Part shown: positions 1 through 8,499 of the stretch, piece after piece
Layout: every line of letters begins with the position of its first letter
How positions within the stretch are numbered: the stretch's first letter is position 1
From: Pseudomonas sp. HN11
Lineage (GTDB): Bacteria; Pseudomonadota; Gammaproteobacteria; Pseudomonadales; Pseudomonadaceae
Direction of reading: 5' to 3'
NCBI RefSeq assembly: GCF_021390155.1
Contig: NZ_CP089985.1
Coordinates: 1,251,001-1,315,000 of the forward strand
DNA length: 64,000 bases
Made by a program: the position numbers and the translations under genes
Notes under the pieces: model-generated
The model's database searches: none
Told to the model about the DNA's origin: nothing
The model's input: the letters and a program-made list of their open reading frames with translations, nothing else

Positions 1-184
1 CTACCAGAATGCTCTGGCGGAACGGATAAACGGCATTTTGAAGACCGAGTTTCTGCTGTATCGCCCTAAAAATCTGGCGGATGCAGTGAAGATGGTGGGT
101 GAGTCGGTGCTGATCTACAACGGGGAAAGGCCACACATGTCCCTGAAATACAAAACGCCCGATGCGGTGCATCGAGCGTTTTGA
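1..184 (+). CDS. IS3-family transposase OrfB, C-terminal fragment (5' end outside window)
   Basis: Sixty codons and a TGA stop encode the C-terminus of a DDE integrase-type transposase. The fragment starts just before the motif NALAERINGILKTE, which carries the catalytic Glu of the DDE triad, and ends in DAVHRAF. The same residues end OrfB in the complete copy at 13454. The frame is open from base 2. Completeness of the gene upstream cannot be known from this window. Confidence 0.9.
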   Translation, partial: YQNALAERINGILKTEFLLYRPKNLADAVKMVGESVLIYNGERPHMSLKYKTPDAVHRAF

Positions 185-221
185 GACTGAAACAGGTGTA
201 AACCTATTTCAGGACTAGACA
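1..221 (+). mobile_element. IS3-family insertion sequence, right end only (cut by window edge)
   Basis: The last 221 bp of an insertion sequence. Read base by base, it matches the corresponding end of the complete copy at 13417-14729 (position 1 pairs with 13637 and position 221 with 13417). I saw no difference. It ends in the same terminal inverted repeat, which begins TGTCTAGTCCTGAAATAGG when read inward from 221. It lies in the opposite orientation to the second copy. The rest of the element is upstream of the window, so its target duplication cannot be judged. It ends 14 bp before the bfr stop codon. Confidence 0.93.
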
Positions 222-235
222 TGTGTGTCGAGAGC

Positions 236-706
236 TTATTCACCCATCTGCGATTGCAGGTAGTTTTCCAGGCTGACTTTGTCGATCAGGCCCAGTTGGG
301 TTTCCAGCCAATCAATATGCTCTTCCTGATCTTCGAGGATGTCTTCCAGCAGCTCACGACTGCCGAAGTCACCCTTGGTTTCGCAGTGGGCGATGGCGGC
401 CTTGAGGTCGCTGTGGCTCTTCTGTTCGAACTTCAGGTCACTGCTGATCATTTCCTGGGTGTGCTCGCCGATGTTCAGCTTGCCCAGGTCCTGCACGTTC
501 GGCAGGCCTTCCAGGAACAGGATGCGCTTGATCAGCGCGTCCGCGTCTTTCATGGCCTTGATGGATTCTTTGTACTCACGCTTGCCCAGCTTTTCCAGGC
601 CCCAATCGTCATACATGCGTGCATGCAGAAAGTACTGATTGATCGCGACCAGTTCATTGGCAAGGATTTTGTTGAGTTGCTGGATGACTGAGATGTCGCC
701 TTTCAT
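236..706 (-). CDS. bfr: bacterioferritin subunit with haem ligand but altered ferroxidase site
   Basis: 156 aa, the usual bacterioferritin length. Bacterioferritins form 24-mer iron-storage cages with haem at dimer interfaces. The four-helix ferritin fold is evident ([10 protein letters not shown] near residue 17, [10 protein letters not shown] near 61, [10 protein letters not shown] near 128), and Met52, the axial haem ligand, is present. Using standard numbering, the di-iron ligands Glu18, Glu94 and His130 are kept, but position 51 is Ala instead of Glu, 54 is Asp instead of His, and 127 is Gln instead of Glu. This looks like the haem-binding, ferroxidase-poor partner of a mixed bacterioferritin; a catalytic subunit should be encoded elsewhere (inference). 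bfd lies upstream on the same strand with its own terminator in between, so the two are probably separate transcripts. Confidence 0.95.
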   Translation of the reverse strand: MKGDISVIQQLNKILANELVAINQYFLHARMYDDWGLEKLGKREYKESIKAMKDADALIKRILFLEGLPNVQDLGKLNIGEHTQEMISSDLKFEQKSHSDLKAAIAHCETKGDFGSRELLEDILEDQEEHIDWLETQLGLIDKVSLENYLQSQMGE

Positions 707-864
707 GACTGGGGTCCTGCCCTGTAGTAGCTGTGTATAGGGCGGAGTTTGAGCGGCGAAATCCCGAGTGTCAAACCTAAGTTATTGAATAATAAATGAA
801 AATTAATCGGAATAAGAATGTTTGTGTTCCGCGTCTTAGCGCTAACTTATTGAATTACTGGCAT

Positions 865-890
865 AAAAAAACCGGACACTAAGTCCGGCT
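865..890 (-). terminator. rho-independent terminator of bfd
   Basis: On the minus strand a 6-bp GC stem (CCGGAC/GTCCGG, plus-strand 872-877 and 883-888) with a 5-nt loop is followed by seven T residues (plus-strand A run 865-871). It lies just after the bfd stop codon and separates bfd from bfr. Confidence 0.85.
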
Positions 891-907
891 CTTTAAAACA
901 CGCCAAA

Positions 908-1126
908 TCAGGCGTGTGTAAATTCTGCTGAATAGGGGAGCGCGGCCTGGGCTGTCTGCAGCTGCGTCAGGGTTTCCCGTACCACTTGCTTGGCGAGGCA
1001 AGCACATTTACCGCACTGGCTGGCAACGCCTGTGGTTTCACGCACTTCCTTGTAGCTGCAGCAACCTTCATAGATTGCTTCGCGGATTTGTCCGTCGGTG
1101 ACGCCAGTACAGAGGCACACATACAT
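908..1126 (-). CDS. bfd: bacterioferritin-associated ferredoxin
   Basis: 72 aa. Bfd is a small [2Fe-2S] protein that docks on bacterioferritin and delivers electrons to its haem, so that stored iron is released as Fe(II). The four cluster Cys are visible in the family spacing: Cys4 and Cys6 (MYVCLC) and Cys38 and Cys41 (QCGKC). The gene lies upstream of bfr on the same strand. A Fur-box-like sequence lies 52 bp before the start, which fits the known induction of bfd under iron starvation. Residues after about 60 are poorly conserved in the family. Confidence 0.96.
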   Translation of the reverse strand: MYVCLCTGVTDGQIREAIYEGCCSYKEVRETTGVASQCGKCACLAKQVVRETLTQLQTAQAALPYSAEFTHA

Positions 1127-1177
1127 AAGGGAGAACCGTCGCGGGTTTAAGGCTTAAGTGCGATGGATCTTAATGTT

Positions 1178-1196
1178 AACGAGAATGATTGTCAAA
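1178..1196 (-). promoter_or_regulatory. Fur box upstream of bfd
   Basis: The plus strand reads AACGAGAATGATTGTCAAA. The complementary strand contains GACAATCATTCTCGTT, a close match to the 19-bp Fur consensus GATAATGATAATCATTATC. It lies 50-70 bp upstream of the bfd start. The prediction is repression of bfd by Fe-Fur in iron-replete cells. Confidence 0.7.
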
Positions 1197-1370
1197 GTAG
1201 ATTCGTAGCGTATTTGCTGGCATAGCGCCCACACTGACGAACGGTTTTTTCAGTGTATGATGGTTGGTCTTCACGAAGCGTGACTGCGTCACAGGGTTGT
1301 CGCCAATAAACGGCAGACTCAGGGCCGGTCCTTTTACTTCAATCGTCACCCTCACCTCAGGAGATACCCA

Positions 1371-1973
1371 ATGAGCGTACTCGTCGGCAAGCAAGCCCCG
1401 GATTTCGACGTCCCAGCCGTCCTCGGCAATGGCGAAATCGTAGACAGCTTCAAACTGTCTGAAGCCATTAAAGGCAAATACGGCCTGGTGTTCTTCTACC
1501 CGCTGGACTTCACCTTCGTCTGCCCTTCGGAGCTGATCGCTCTGGACCACCGCATGGACGATTTCAAGGCGCGCAACGTCGAAGTGGTAGCCGTTTCCAT
1601 CGACTCCCATTTCACCCACAACGCCTGGCGCAACACCCCCATCAATGATGGCGGCATCGGCAAAGTCAAATACACCATGGCTGCCGACATGAAGCACGAC
1701 ATCGCCAAGGCCTACGACGTTGAGTCCGAAGGCGGCGTGGCGTTCCGTGGTGCGTTCCTGATCGATGACAAGGGCGTTGTCCGCTCCCAGATCATCAACG
1801 ATCTGCCACTGGGCCGTAACATGGAAGAGCTGATCCGCCTGGTCGACGCCCTGCAATTCCACGAAGAGCACGGCGAAGTCTGCCCTGCCAACTGGAAAAA
1901 AGGCGACAAAGGCATGAACGCTTCGCCAGAAGGCGTTGCGGCTTACCTGACCGAGAACGCTGGCAAGCTGTAA
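1371..1973 (+). CDS. typical 2-Cys peroxiredoxin (AhpC/TSA family)
   Basis: 200 aa. Reduces hydrogen peroxide and organic hydroperoxides. The peroxidatic Cys51 sits in FVCP within the motif DFTFVCPSE, and the resolving Cys171 is in GEVCPANW near the C-terminus, giving the 2-Cys arrangement. The start is ATG 1371 with AGGAG about 9 bp upstream. The gene stands alone between bfd (divergent) and rnt (convergent), with a strong terminator after it. Placement beside the bacterioferritin genes fits protection against peroxide formed during iron turnover. The reductant cannot be read from the sequence. Confidence 0.94.
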   Translation: MSVLVGKQAPDFDVPAVLGNGEIVDSFKLSEAIKGKYGLVFFYPLDFTFVCPSELIALDHRMDDFKARNVEVVAVSIDSHFTHNAWRNTPINDGGIGKVKYTMAADMKHDIAKAYDVESEGGVAFRGAFLIDDKGVVRSQIINDLPLGRNMEELIRLVDALQFHEEHGEVCPANWKKGDKGMNASPEGVAAYLTENAGKL

Positions 1974-1988
1974 GCCAGAATCGAGGTA

Positions 1989-2020
1989 CAAAAAACCGGC
2001 CTGAGAAGGCCGGTTTTTTT
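1989..2020. terminator. bidirectional rho-independent terminator between peroxiredoxin gene and rnt
   Basis: Perfect 7-bp stem CCGGCCT (1996-2002) / AGGCCGG (2007-2013) with a GAGA loop. An A run (1989-1995) lies on the left and seven T on the right (2014-2020), so it can stop transcription from both sides. Confidence 0.88.
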
Positions 2021-2037
2021 ATGCATGGGCTATGACT

Positions 2038-2709
2038 TCAATCGTTGAAGTCTTGCCACCCGCCCATGTCTTTCCAGCGGTTGACGATGCCGCAAAACAG
2101 TTCGGCGGTCTTCTCGGTATCGTAGCGAGCCGAGTGGGCCTCACGGCCGTCAAAGTCGATGCCGGCGGCCTGGCAGGCCTTCGCCAGTACGGTCTGGCCA
2201 TACGCCAGGCCGGCGAGTGTGGCCGTGTCGAAGCTGGAGAATGGGTGGAACGGGTTGCGCTTCATGTCCAACCGCGCCACGGCGGCGTTCAGGAAGCCCA
2301 GGTCGAAGCTGCTGTTGTGGCCGACCAGGATCGCGCGTTTGCAACCATTGGCCTTCAACGCCTTGCGCACGCCACGGAAGATATCGGTCAATGCCGCTTC
2401 TTCACTCACCGCCATGCGCAGTGGGTGATCGAGCTTGATCCCGGTAAATTCCAAAGCGGCGGCTTCGATATTCGCGCCTTCGAATGGCTCCACACGGAAG
2501 AAGTGAGTGTGTTCCGGGAACACAAAACCCTGCTCATCCATACCGATGGTGGTTGCGGCGATTTCCAGCAATGCGTCGGTGGCGCAGTTGAAACCACCGG
2601 TTTCTACGTCGATGACAACCGGCAGATAGCCGCGAAAACGCTCGGCCATCGGGTGACGGGAACCGCCACCGCTATGCTCGTGTTCGTCGTCGTAATGGTC
2701 TTCACTCAC
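2038..2709 (-). CDS. rnt: ribonuclease T
   Basis: 223 aa. RNase T trims the 3' ends of tRNAs and other stable RNAs. DEDDh exonuclease motifs are visible in order: VIDVETGGF (Exo I, Asp/Glu), [11 protein letters not shown] (Exo II, Asp) and [13 protein letters not shown] (Exo III, His/Asp). The start is GTG at 2709-2707, overlapping the pyrC stop by 4 nt (GTGA), so the two genes are translationally coupled with pyrC first. The His/Asp/Glu-rich N-terminal 20 residues are variable between species. Confidence 0.95.
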   Translation of the reverse strand: MSEDHYDDEHEHSGGGSRHPMAERFRGYLPVVIDVETGGFNCATDALLEIAATTIGMDEQGFVFPEHTHFFRVEPFEGANIEAAALEFTGIKLDHPLRMAVSEEAALTDIFRGVRKALKANGCKRAILVGHNSSFDLGFLNAAVARLDMKRNPFHPFSSFDTATLAGLAYGQTVLAKACQAAGIDFDGREAHSARYDTEKTAELFCGIVNRWKDMGGWQDFND

Positions 2710-3752
2710 TTGCTTTCCTCCAGCAGGCGCCAGCGCAGTGTTTCACCGGCGCGCAGCGGGATAACAGTCAGCTCGCCAAACGGCAGGCTGGCAGGGGCGG
2801 TCCAGTCTTCACGAACCAGGGTGATGCGGTCAGTATTCGCCGGCAGCCCATAGAAGCGCGGGCCGTTCAGGCTGGCGAAACCTTCTAGCTTGTCCAAGGC
2901 GTTGCGTTGTTCGAACGCTTCGGCGTACAGCTCGATTGCGGCGTAGGCTGTGTAGCAACCGGCACAGCCGCACGCGGCTTCTTTTGCGTGCTGGGCGTGG
3001 GGGGCGGAGTCGGTGCCGAGAAAGAACTTCGGGTTGCCGCTGGTCGCCGCATCCAGCAAGGCAACCTGGTGGGTATTGCGCTTGAGGATCGGCAAGCAAT
3101 AGAAGTGCGGCCGGATCCCGCCCACCAGCATGTGGTTGCGGTTGTACAGCAGGTGGTGCGCGGTGATGGTGGCGCCAACGTTGGCCGAGGCCTCGGTGAC
3201 GAACTGCACGGCATCGCCGGTGGTAATGTGCTCGAACACCACCTTGAGGGTCGGGAACAACTCGACCACGCGGCGCATGTGCTCGTCGATGAAGATCTTC
3301 TCGCGGTCGAACACGTCGACGTCGCCACGGGTGACTTCACCGTGGATCAACAGCGGCATGCCGACTTCGGCCATGGCTTCGATGGCCGGCAGGATCTTGT
3401 CGATACTGGTCACGCCGGAGTCGGAATTGGTGGTCGCGCCGGCCGGGTACAGCTTGGCGGCGTGCACGAAACCACTGGCCTTGGCCTCGCGAATTTCTTC
3501 GGGCTGCGTGCGGTCGGTGAGGTAGAGCACCATCAACGGTTCGAAGCGGCTGCCGGCCGGTCGTGCAGCGAGGATACGCTGGCGATAGGCATCGGCTTGC
3601 TCGGCGTTACGCACCGGAGGTACCAGGTTAGGCATGATGATGGCGCGGCCAAACGTGCGCGCTACATCGGCCACGGTGTGGGGTAACGCAGCACCATCGC
3701 GAAGATGAATATGCCAGTCGTCGGGACGCAGCAGGGTCAGGCGGTCGGACAT
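2706..3752 (-). CDS. pyrC: dihydroorotase (type II)
   Basis: 348 aa. Catalyses reversible cyclisation of carbamoyl aspartate to dihydroorotate in pyrimidine synthesis. Zinc-binding HIHLR follows the N-terminus, and the segment [15 protein letters not shown] contains the Lys that is carboxylated to bridge the metals. Length fits class II PyrC. I chose ATG 3752 (MSDRLTLL); the frame stays open 20 codons further but that extension is not conserved-looking. It overlaps rnt by 4 nt. Confidence 0.96.
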   Translation of the reverse strand: MSDRLTLLRPDDWHIHLRDGAALPHTVADVARTFGRAIIMPNLVPPVRNAEQADAYRQRILAARPAGSRFEPLMVLYLTDRTQPEEIREAKASGFVHAAKLYPAGATTNSDSGVTSIDKILPAIEAMAEVGMPLLIHGEVTRGDVDVFDREKIFIDEHMRRVVELFPTLKVVFEHITTGDAVQFVTEASANVGATITAHHLLYNRNHMLVGGIRPHFYCLPILKRNTHQVALLDAATSGNPKFFLGTDSAPHAQHAKEAACGCAGCYTAYAAIELYAEAFEQRNALDKLEGFASLNGPRFYGLPANTDRITLVREDWTAPASLPFGELTVIPLRAGETLRWRLLEESK

Positions 3753-3908
3753 TGGGGATTCCAGGCGGGTCAATCTGGTGGGAATGCTACCGGAAAAGAC
3801 TCTTGCAGGCACTCGCTATCAAGTTTTGCAGGATGCAACCGATAGCCTTGGGTATGCCTTATCGATGTATGACGCTTTGAAGTGTTGTAGAAACCAGTGG
3901 AGCCTCCC

Positions 3909-4817
3909 GTGCGCCAGCAATATCTAGCCCTGCTCAGTGTGTTCGCCAGCCTGCCTGCGATGGCCCTCACGTTCCAGACACGTCTGGAGAATATTGAGTG
4001 GAAGGTAGAAGGCGACCCGTTCGAGTGCCGCCTGACCCAGCCGATCACCGACTTCGGTTCGGGTGAGTTCGTGCGCCGGGCCGGCGAGCAGGCGACGTTT
4101 CGTCTGAAAGCCTACAGCGGCTCGCTGGGAGCAGGTTCGGCTACGTTGCTGGCCGCCGCTGCACCGTGGCAGCCAGGGCGAGGTGATATCAACCTCGGTG
4201 CCGTGCGCGCTGGCAGTGGTGATGTGTTGTTCAACAGCTCCCAAGCCCAGGCCGGGCGCCTGTTCAATGGCTTGCTGGAAGGGCGTAGCCCGACCGTGCG
4301 GCACTATGGGCGTGAAGGCGGCTACTCGGAAATCCGCCTGCTGCCGGTCAAATTCAACAAGGCCTACAACGATTACCAACTGTGTACTGCCAAGCTGTTG
4401 CCGATGAATTACGATCAGGTCAAACAGACAGAAGTCGGCTTCCCTGGTGGCGGAATCGAATTGGATGCGGCCGCCAAGAAGAAACTCGACGTGATTCTCG
4501 CGTTCATGAAGGCTGACCCCACCGTCAACCACATCGAGCTGAACGGTCATTCGGACAACAGCGGTAACCGCCTCACCAACCGCGACGTTTCACGCCGTCG
4601 CGGCCTGGCAGTCATGGACTACTTCAAGGCCAACGGGATCCCTGAATCGCAGATCACCCTGCGTTTTCACGGCGAAAGCTACCCACTGGCGCCCAACACC
4701 AATGCGGCCAACCGGGCGCGCAACCGCCGCGTGAATATCCAGCTCGAACGCGTGGCAGCCCCCGAGAAACCTGCACCCACGGCCACGGGCCCGAGCAACC
4801 CTGCACACACATCATAA
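3909..4817 (+). CDS. motY: MotY, sodium-type flagellar stator accessory protein
   Basis: About 302 aa. The N-terminus is a signal peptide ending near PAMA-LTF. The C-terminal 110 residues are an OmpA-like peptidoglycan-binding domain (IELNGHSDNSGN, NRDVSRRRGLAVMDYF, NRARNRRVNIQLE). In Pseudomonas MotY forms part of the T ring that anchors the MotCD/MotAB stators. The start is GTG 3909, with a GGAG sequence 7 bp upstream; an in-frame GTG at 3897 overlaps that site and is less likely. It is divergent from pyrC and precedes argG, the same neighbourhood as in other pseudomonads. Confidence 0.92.
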   Translation: MRQQYLALLSVFASLPAMALTFQTRLENIEWKVEGDPFECRLTQPITDFGSGEFVRRAGEQATFRLKAYSGSLGAGSATLLAAAAPWQPGRGDINLGAVRAGSGDVLFNSSQAQAGRLFNGLLEGRSPTVRHYGREGGYSEIRLLPVKFNKAYNDYQLCTAKLLPMNYDQVKQTEVGFPGGGIELDAAAKKKLDVILAFMKADPTVNHIELNGHSDNSGNRLTNRDVSRRRGLAVMDYFKANGIPESQITLRFHGESYPLAPNTNAANRARNRRVNIQLERVAAPEKPAPTATGPSNPAHTS

Positions 4818-4946
4818 GGTGCGACCATCGGTCGCCCGCTCGACATAATCTGTCGCTTTATCTTCATTTGCTGTCGCGCCCCTGTAAATTCGCGGTTTTG
4901 GTCGGTAGAATCGACGCCTTTCCGTACAACCCCGTGGAGTGATGGC

Positions 4947-6164
4947 ATGGCCGACGTAAACAAGGTCGTTCTCGCGTATTCCGGCGGCCTGGACACTTCG
5001 GTGATCCTCAAGTGGCTGCAGGATACTTATAACTGTGAAGTGGTGACCTTCACCGCTGACCTGGGTCAGGGCGAAGAGGTCGAACCTGCACGTGCCAAGG
5101 CGCAAGCCATGGGCGTGAAAGAGATCTACATTGACGACCTGCGCGAAGAGTTCGTCCGTGATTTCGTTTTCCCGATGTTTCGCGCCAACACCGTCTACGA
5201 AGGCGAGTATCTGCTGGGTACTTCCATCGCACGTCCGCTGATCGCCAAGCGCCTGATCGAAATCGCCAACGAAACCGGCGCCGACGCCATTTCCCATGGT
5301 GCTACCGGCAAGGGCAACGACCAGGTGCGTTTCGAACTGGGTGCCTACGCGCTCAAGCCAGGCGTGAAAGTGATTGCTCCTTGGCGTGAATGGGACCTGC
5401 TGTCCCGTGAAAAGCTGATGGATTACGCTGAAAAGCACGCAATCCCGATCGAGCGTCACGGCAAGAAGAAGTCCCCGTATTCGATGGATGCCAACCTGCT
5501 GCACATCTCTTATGAAGGCGGCGTGCTGGAGGACACCTGGACCGAGCACGAAGAAGACATGTGGAAGTGGACCGTCTCCCCGGAGAACGCGCCCGACAAG
5601 CCGCAATACCTGGAACTGACTTACCGCAACGGCGATATCGTCGCGCTGGACGGCGTCGAAATGACCCCGGCCACCGTGCTGGCGACCCTGAACCGTATCG
5701 GTGGCGAACACGGTATCGGCCGTCTCGACATCGTCGAGAACCGCTACGTGGGCATGAAGTCCCGTGGCTGCTATGAGACACCGGGTGGCACCATCATGCT
5801 GCGCGCCCACCGCGCCATCGAGTCCATCACCCTTGACCGCGAAGTGGCTCACCTCAAAGACGAGCTGATGCCCAAGTACGCCAGTCTGATCTACACCGGC
5901 TACTGGTGGAGCCCAGAGCGTCTGATGCTGCAACAGATGATCGACGCCTCCCAGGCCCACGTGAACGGCGTTGTGCGCCTGAAGCTCTACAAAGGCAATG
6001 TGATCGTCACCGGTCGCAAGTCCGACGACTCGCTGTTCGACGCCAACATCGCCACCTTCGAAGAAGACGGCGGTGCCTACAACCAGGCGGACGCAGCAGG
6101 CTTTATCAAGTTGAACGCGTTGCGCATGCGCATTGCTGCCAACAAAGGTCGCTCGTTGTTCTAA
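4947..6164 (+). CDS. argG: argininosuccinate synthase
   Basis: 405 aa. Joins citrulline and aspartate using ATP in arginine synthesis. The ATP-binding SGGLDTS motif is at residues 13-19, with the conserved segments [15 protein letters not shown] and [15 protein letters not shown] following. Start ATG 4947 is preceded by GTGGAGTG. The gene ends in a strong terminator, so it is probably a single-gene transcript. Confidence 0.98.
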   Translation: MADVNKVVLAYSGGLDTSVILKWLQDTYNCEVVTFTADLGQGEEVEPARAKAQAMGVKEIYIDDLREEFVRDFVFPMFRANTVYEGEYLLGTSIARPLIAKRLIEIANETGADAISHGATGKGNDQVRFELGAYALKPGVKVIAPWREWDLLSREKLMDYAEKHAIPIERHGKKKSPYSMDANLLHISYEGGVLEDTWTEHEEDMWKWTVSPENAPDKPQYLELTYRNGDIVALDGVEMTPATVLATLNRIGGEHGIGRLDIVENRYVGMKSRGCYETPGGTIMLRAHRAIESITLDREVAHLKDELMPKYASLIYTGYWWSPERLMLQQMIDASQAHVNGVVRLKLYKGNVIVTGRKSDDSLFDANIATFEEDGGAYNQADAAGFIKLNALRMRIAANKGRSLF

Positions 6165-6185
6165 GTTCGCACCCGCTGTGAAGAG

Positions 6186-6216
6186 TGGCCCCTTATTAAA
6201 AGGGGCCATTTTTTTT
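6186..6216 (+). terminator. rho-independent terminator of argG
   Basis: Perfect 9-bp stem TGGCCCCTT (6186-6194) / AAGGGGCCA (6200-6208) with a 5-nt loop, then eight T residues. Confidence 0.93.
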
Positions 6217-6785
6217 GCCTGGGTTTTTAGGCGCGGGTGATGTTTATAGTTCGTTAAACATGCGTTGATGACTTTAAAAAATGGCTTTCCGCGTGATGAG
6301 TTGAATGATTTGGTGTTTAAAGTTTGTAGGGGGAATGAGTTTTTAACGTTTTTTAGGAACTAGTCTTACAGAAAATTCACTCATGAAGGTGCAGCGAATA
6401 TGTGAGTCGCTGAACAGCCTGTAGGAATCAAGGGTGTAAATGGATATGTTAAAAGGAACTAAAACAACTGGGTTTTCCGCGCCCCTCCGTCCGGCTGCAA
6501 ACGCGAAGCAAGGGGTATTTCCTGAGAGTTGCGTACGGTACGTTTACCGCGCCCCTCAAAGGCTCAGGATATTTCATTCAAAACATGTAAGCCTCCGGAA
6601 AGGTCTGAAAGGATCCATAAAACTGGAAACCTCCGAGCCGGTGTTTTTTTGTAGGCTAATTCCTTTATCGTTGTGGGGTGGGTCTCTGCTTGCTGTTGCT
6701 TGGGGGGGAGCGCTATGCCAACTAGGAAACGACTAGGCTATTGTGCGTGCTCTAAATAATTCGAACAGCGAAATTGGACTTTCTC
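6217..6785 (+). other. long gene-free leader with candidate structured RNA (about 6440-6650)
   Basis: 570 bp without a credible gene. The left part (6217-6440) is AT-rich for this genome. The right part contains CCGCGCCCCTC twice exactly 70 bp apart (6477-6487 and 6547-6557), complementary blocks CCTGAG (6521-6526) / CTCAGG (6563-6568), and AGGGG (6511-6515), which could pair with CCCCT on either side (6482-6486 or 6552-6556). A weak terminator-like hairpin, ACTGG (6622-6626) / CCGGT (6638-6642) followed by seven T, ends the block. A 98-codon open frame at 6440-6736 has no recognisable protein character. It may be an unclassified small RNA or a regulated leader for the response regulator at 6786. 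I could not match it to a known riboswitch. Confidence 0.35.
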
Positions 6786-7418
6786 ATGAATAAAGTGCTG
6801 ATCGTGGATGATCATCCCGTCATTCGTCTTGCTGTGCGTATGCTAATGGAGCGTCATGGTTATGAGGTCGTTGCCGAGACCGATAACGGTGTCGATGCGT
6901 TGCAACTTGCACGGGAGCATATGCCGGACATTGTCATATTGGATATTGGGATTCCCAAGCTTGATGGCCTGGAAGTTATCTGCCGGCTGTCTTCGACCAA
7001 ACAACCCGCACCGTTCAAGGTGCTGGTGCTTACGTCACAGGCCCCTGGCCATTTTTCCATGCGCTGCATGCAAGCGGGGGCTGCCGGCTACGTATGCAAG
7101 CAACAGGACCTCACCGAGTTGCTGAGTGCGATCAAGGCGGTGTTGTCAGGCTACAGCTACTTCCCCAACCAGGCGCTCAATTCGGTACGCTCCACCATGG
7201 GGAATGCCAGTGAGGCGGATATGGTCGAGCGTCTTTCGGGGCGGGAAATGATGGTACTGCAGCAATTGGCTCGAGGCAGGACCAACAAGGAGATTGCCGA
7301 CGGCATGTTTCTCAGCAACAAGACCGTCAGTACCTACAAGACGCGTTTGCTGCTCAAGCTCAACGCCCGCTCCCTCGTAGACCTGATCGAACTGGCCCAA
7401 CGTAACGGCTTGGTATAA
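6786..7418 (+). CDS. LuxR/NarL-type response regulator, orphan
   Basis: 210 aa. Receiver domain at residues 1-120: acidic pair in VDDHP, phosphoacceptor Asp in ILDIGIP, conserved Lys in YVCKQ. A LuxR-type helix-turn-helix follows (LSGREMMVLQQLARGRTNKEIA and NKTVSTYKTRLLLKL). The organisation resembles the BvgA/EvgA-like NarL family. ATG 6786 (MNKVLIVDD) is preferred over an upstream TTG at 6774. No sensor kinase gene is adjacent, so its partner and targets are unknown. It is preceded by the unusual leader at 6217-6785. Confidence 0.88.
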   Translation: MNKVLIVDDHPVIRLAVRMLMERHGYEVVAETDNGVDALQLAREHMPDIVILDIGIPKLDGLEVICRLSSTKQPAPFKVLVLTSQAPGHFSMRCMQAGAAGYVCKQQDLTELLSAIKAVLSGYSYFPNQALNSVRSTMGNASEADMVERLSGREMMVLQQLARGRTNKEIADGMFLSNKTVSTYKTRLLLKLNARSLVDLIELAQRNGLV

Positions 7419-7459
7419 GAAGAGGGTTCACCACTACGCATTGCTTGGGTAACCGGCAG

Positions 7460-7484
7460 AAAAAAGCCTCCGTGAGGGAGGCTT
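7460..7484 (-). terminator. rho-independent terminator of the small acidic protein gene at 7504
   Basis: On the minus strand the stem AAGCCTCC/GGAGGCTT (plus 7464-7471 and 7477-7484) is followed by a T run (A run at 7460-7465). The response regulator gene converges from the other side and may use the same stem. Confidence 0.78.
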
Positions 7485-7503
7485 CCGGCCATCGACTGCT
7501 TGA

Positions 7504-7686
7504 TCAGAGGTCAAAGTCGTAATCGGCCAGTTGTTTTTGCAAGCGTCGTTCTTCCAGAAGATTGTCGATTGTGCGGCGTTTACTCAAATTGGTCTTGGCA
7601 ACCTCAGCCACGGGGGCCTCTGCCTCATCCTCATCCGACTCAACGAGGTCGTCTTCCACTTCCAGTTGTTCTTTGCCAGCGCTCAT
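7504..7686 (-). CDS. small acidic PA3496-like protein
   Basis: 60 aa, very acidic N-terminal half (EVEDDLVESDEDEAEAP) and a basic segment (NLSKRRTIDNLLEERRLQKQL), ending DYDFDL. This corresponds to the PA3496-type family found beside nth in Pseudomonas, described as putative envelope-integrity proteins; the biochemical role is unknown. I chose ATG 7686, which has GGAG 8 bp upstream; a GTG at 7695 is in frame. Own terminator downstream. Confidence 0.75.
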   Translation of the reverse strand: MSAGKEQLEVEDDLVESDEDEAEAPVAEVAKTNLSKRRTIDNLLEERRLQKQLADYDFDL

Positions 7687-7793
7687 AAGGTTCACTCCGG
7701 ACTAAGACTGCCGTTGGCGCCCCTTATAACGATAATCCATGGTCCGGTAAAAAAGATTTTTTCAATCGATTGATCGAGAAGACCAATGATCCC

Positions 7794-8432
7794 TCAATCG
7801 TCGGACGTCTTGTCCTTGTATTCGCAAAGGTCTTCGATACGACAGCTACCGCAGCGTGGCTTTCGGGCCTGGCAAACGTAGCGCCCATGAAGGATCAGCC
7901 AATGGTGGGAGTCCAGCAGATAAGGCTTGGGGACAAACTTCATCAGCTGCTTTTCCACCTCCACCACGTTCTTTCCACGGGCAATGCCGGTGCGGTTGCT
8001 GACGCGGAAGATATGGGTGTCCACGGCCATGGTCAGTTGTCGGAACGCAGTGTTGAGCACCACGTTGGCGGTTTTACGGCCGACACCCGGCAGGGCTTCT
8101 AGGGCTTCGCGGGTTTGTGGCACTTCGCCATCATGCAGTTCAAGCAGTCGGCGGCAGGTCTCTATAACGTTCTTGGCCTTGCTGTTGTACAGGCCGATGG
8201 TCTTGATGTATTCCGATAACCCATCCACACCCAGGGCATAAATCGCCTCCGGTGTGTTGGCCACGGGATACAGCTTGGCCGTGGCCTTATTGACGCCAAC
8301 GTCCGTGGATTGGGCCGACAGGATGACCGCAATCAGCAATTCGAACGGCGTGGTGTAAGCCAGCTCGGTCTTGGGCTCAGGATTGTCTTCGTGGAGCCTG
8401 CGGAAAATTTCCAGGCGTTTTGCGGCGTTCAT
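7794..8432 (-). CDS. nth: endonuclease III (DNA glycosylase/AP lyase)
   Basis: 212 aa. Removes oxidised pyrimidines in base excision repair. Visible: helix-hairpin-helix LPGVGRKTANVV with the catalytic Lys, catalytic Asp in VDTHIFRV, and the C-terminal [4Fe-4S] Cys set (C-x6-C-x2-C-x5-C in VCQARKPRCGSCRIEDLC). ATG 8432 gives the family length; the open frame extends upstream without similarity. It lies 67 bp downstream of the rnfB-like gene on the same strand, probably co-transcribed. Confidence 0.96.
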   Translation of the reverse strand: MNAAKRLEIFRRLHEDNPEPKTELAYTTPFELLIAVILSAQSTDVGVNKATAKLYPVANTPEAIYALGVDGLSEYIKTIGLYNSKAKNVIETCRRLLELHDGEVPQTREALEALPGVGRKTANVVLNTAFRQLTMAVDTHIFRVSNRTGIARGKNVVEVEKQLMKFVPKPYLLDSHHWLILHGRYVCQARKPRCGSCRIEDLCEYKDKTSDD

Positions 8433-8499
8433 CGGACGGGGAGTTCCTAGCAGTCGGTCGGCGGAATTGTAGCAATACGCACAGCGGTTTTTTTGCACA

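Noticed and set aside
6440..6736. 98-codon open frame upstream of the response regulator
   Set aside because: No ribosome site matching a known protein, no family resemblance, and the stretch carries pairing blocks and a T run that argue for noncoding sequence.
6217..6785. Glycine, TPP or cyclic di-GMP riboswitch
   Set aside because: The conserved core sequences of these classes are not present in the required order.
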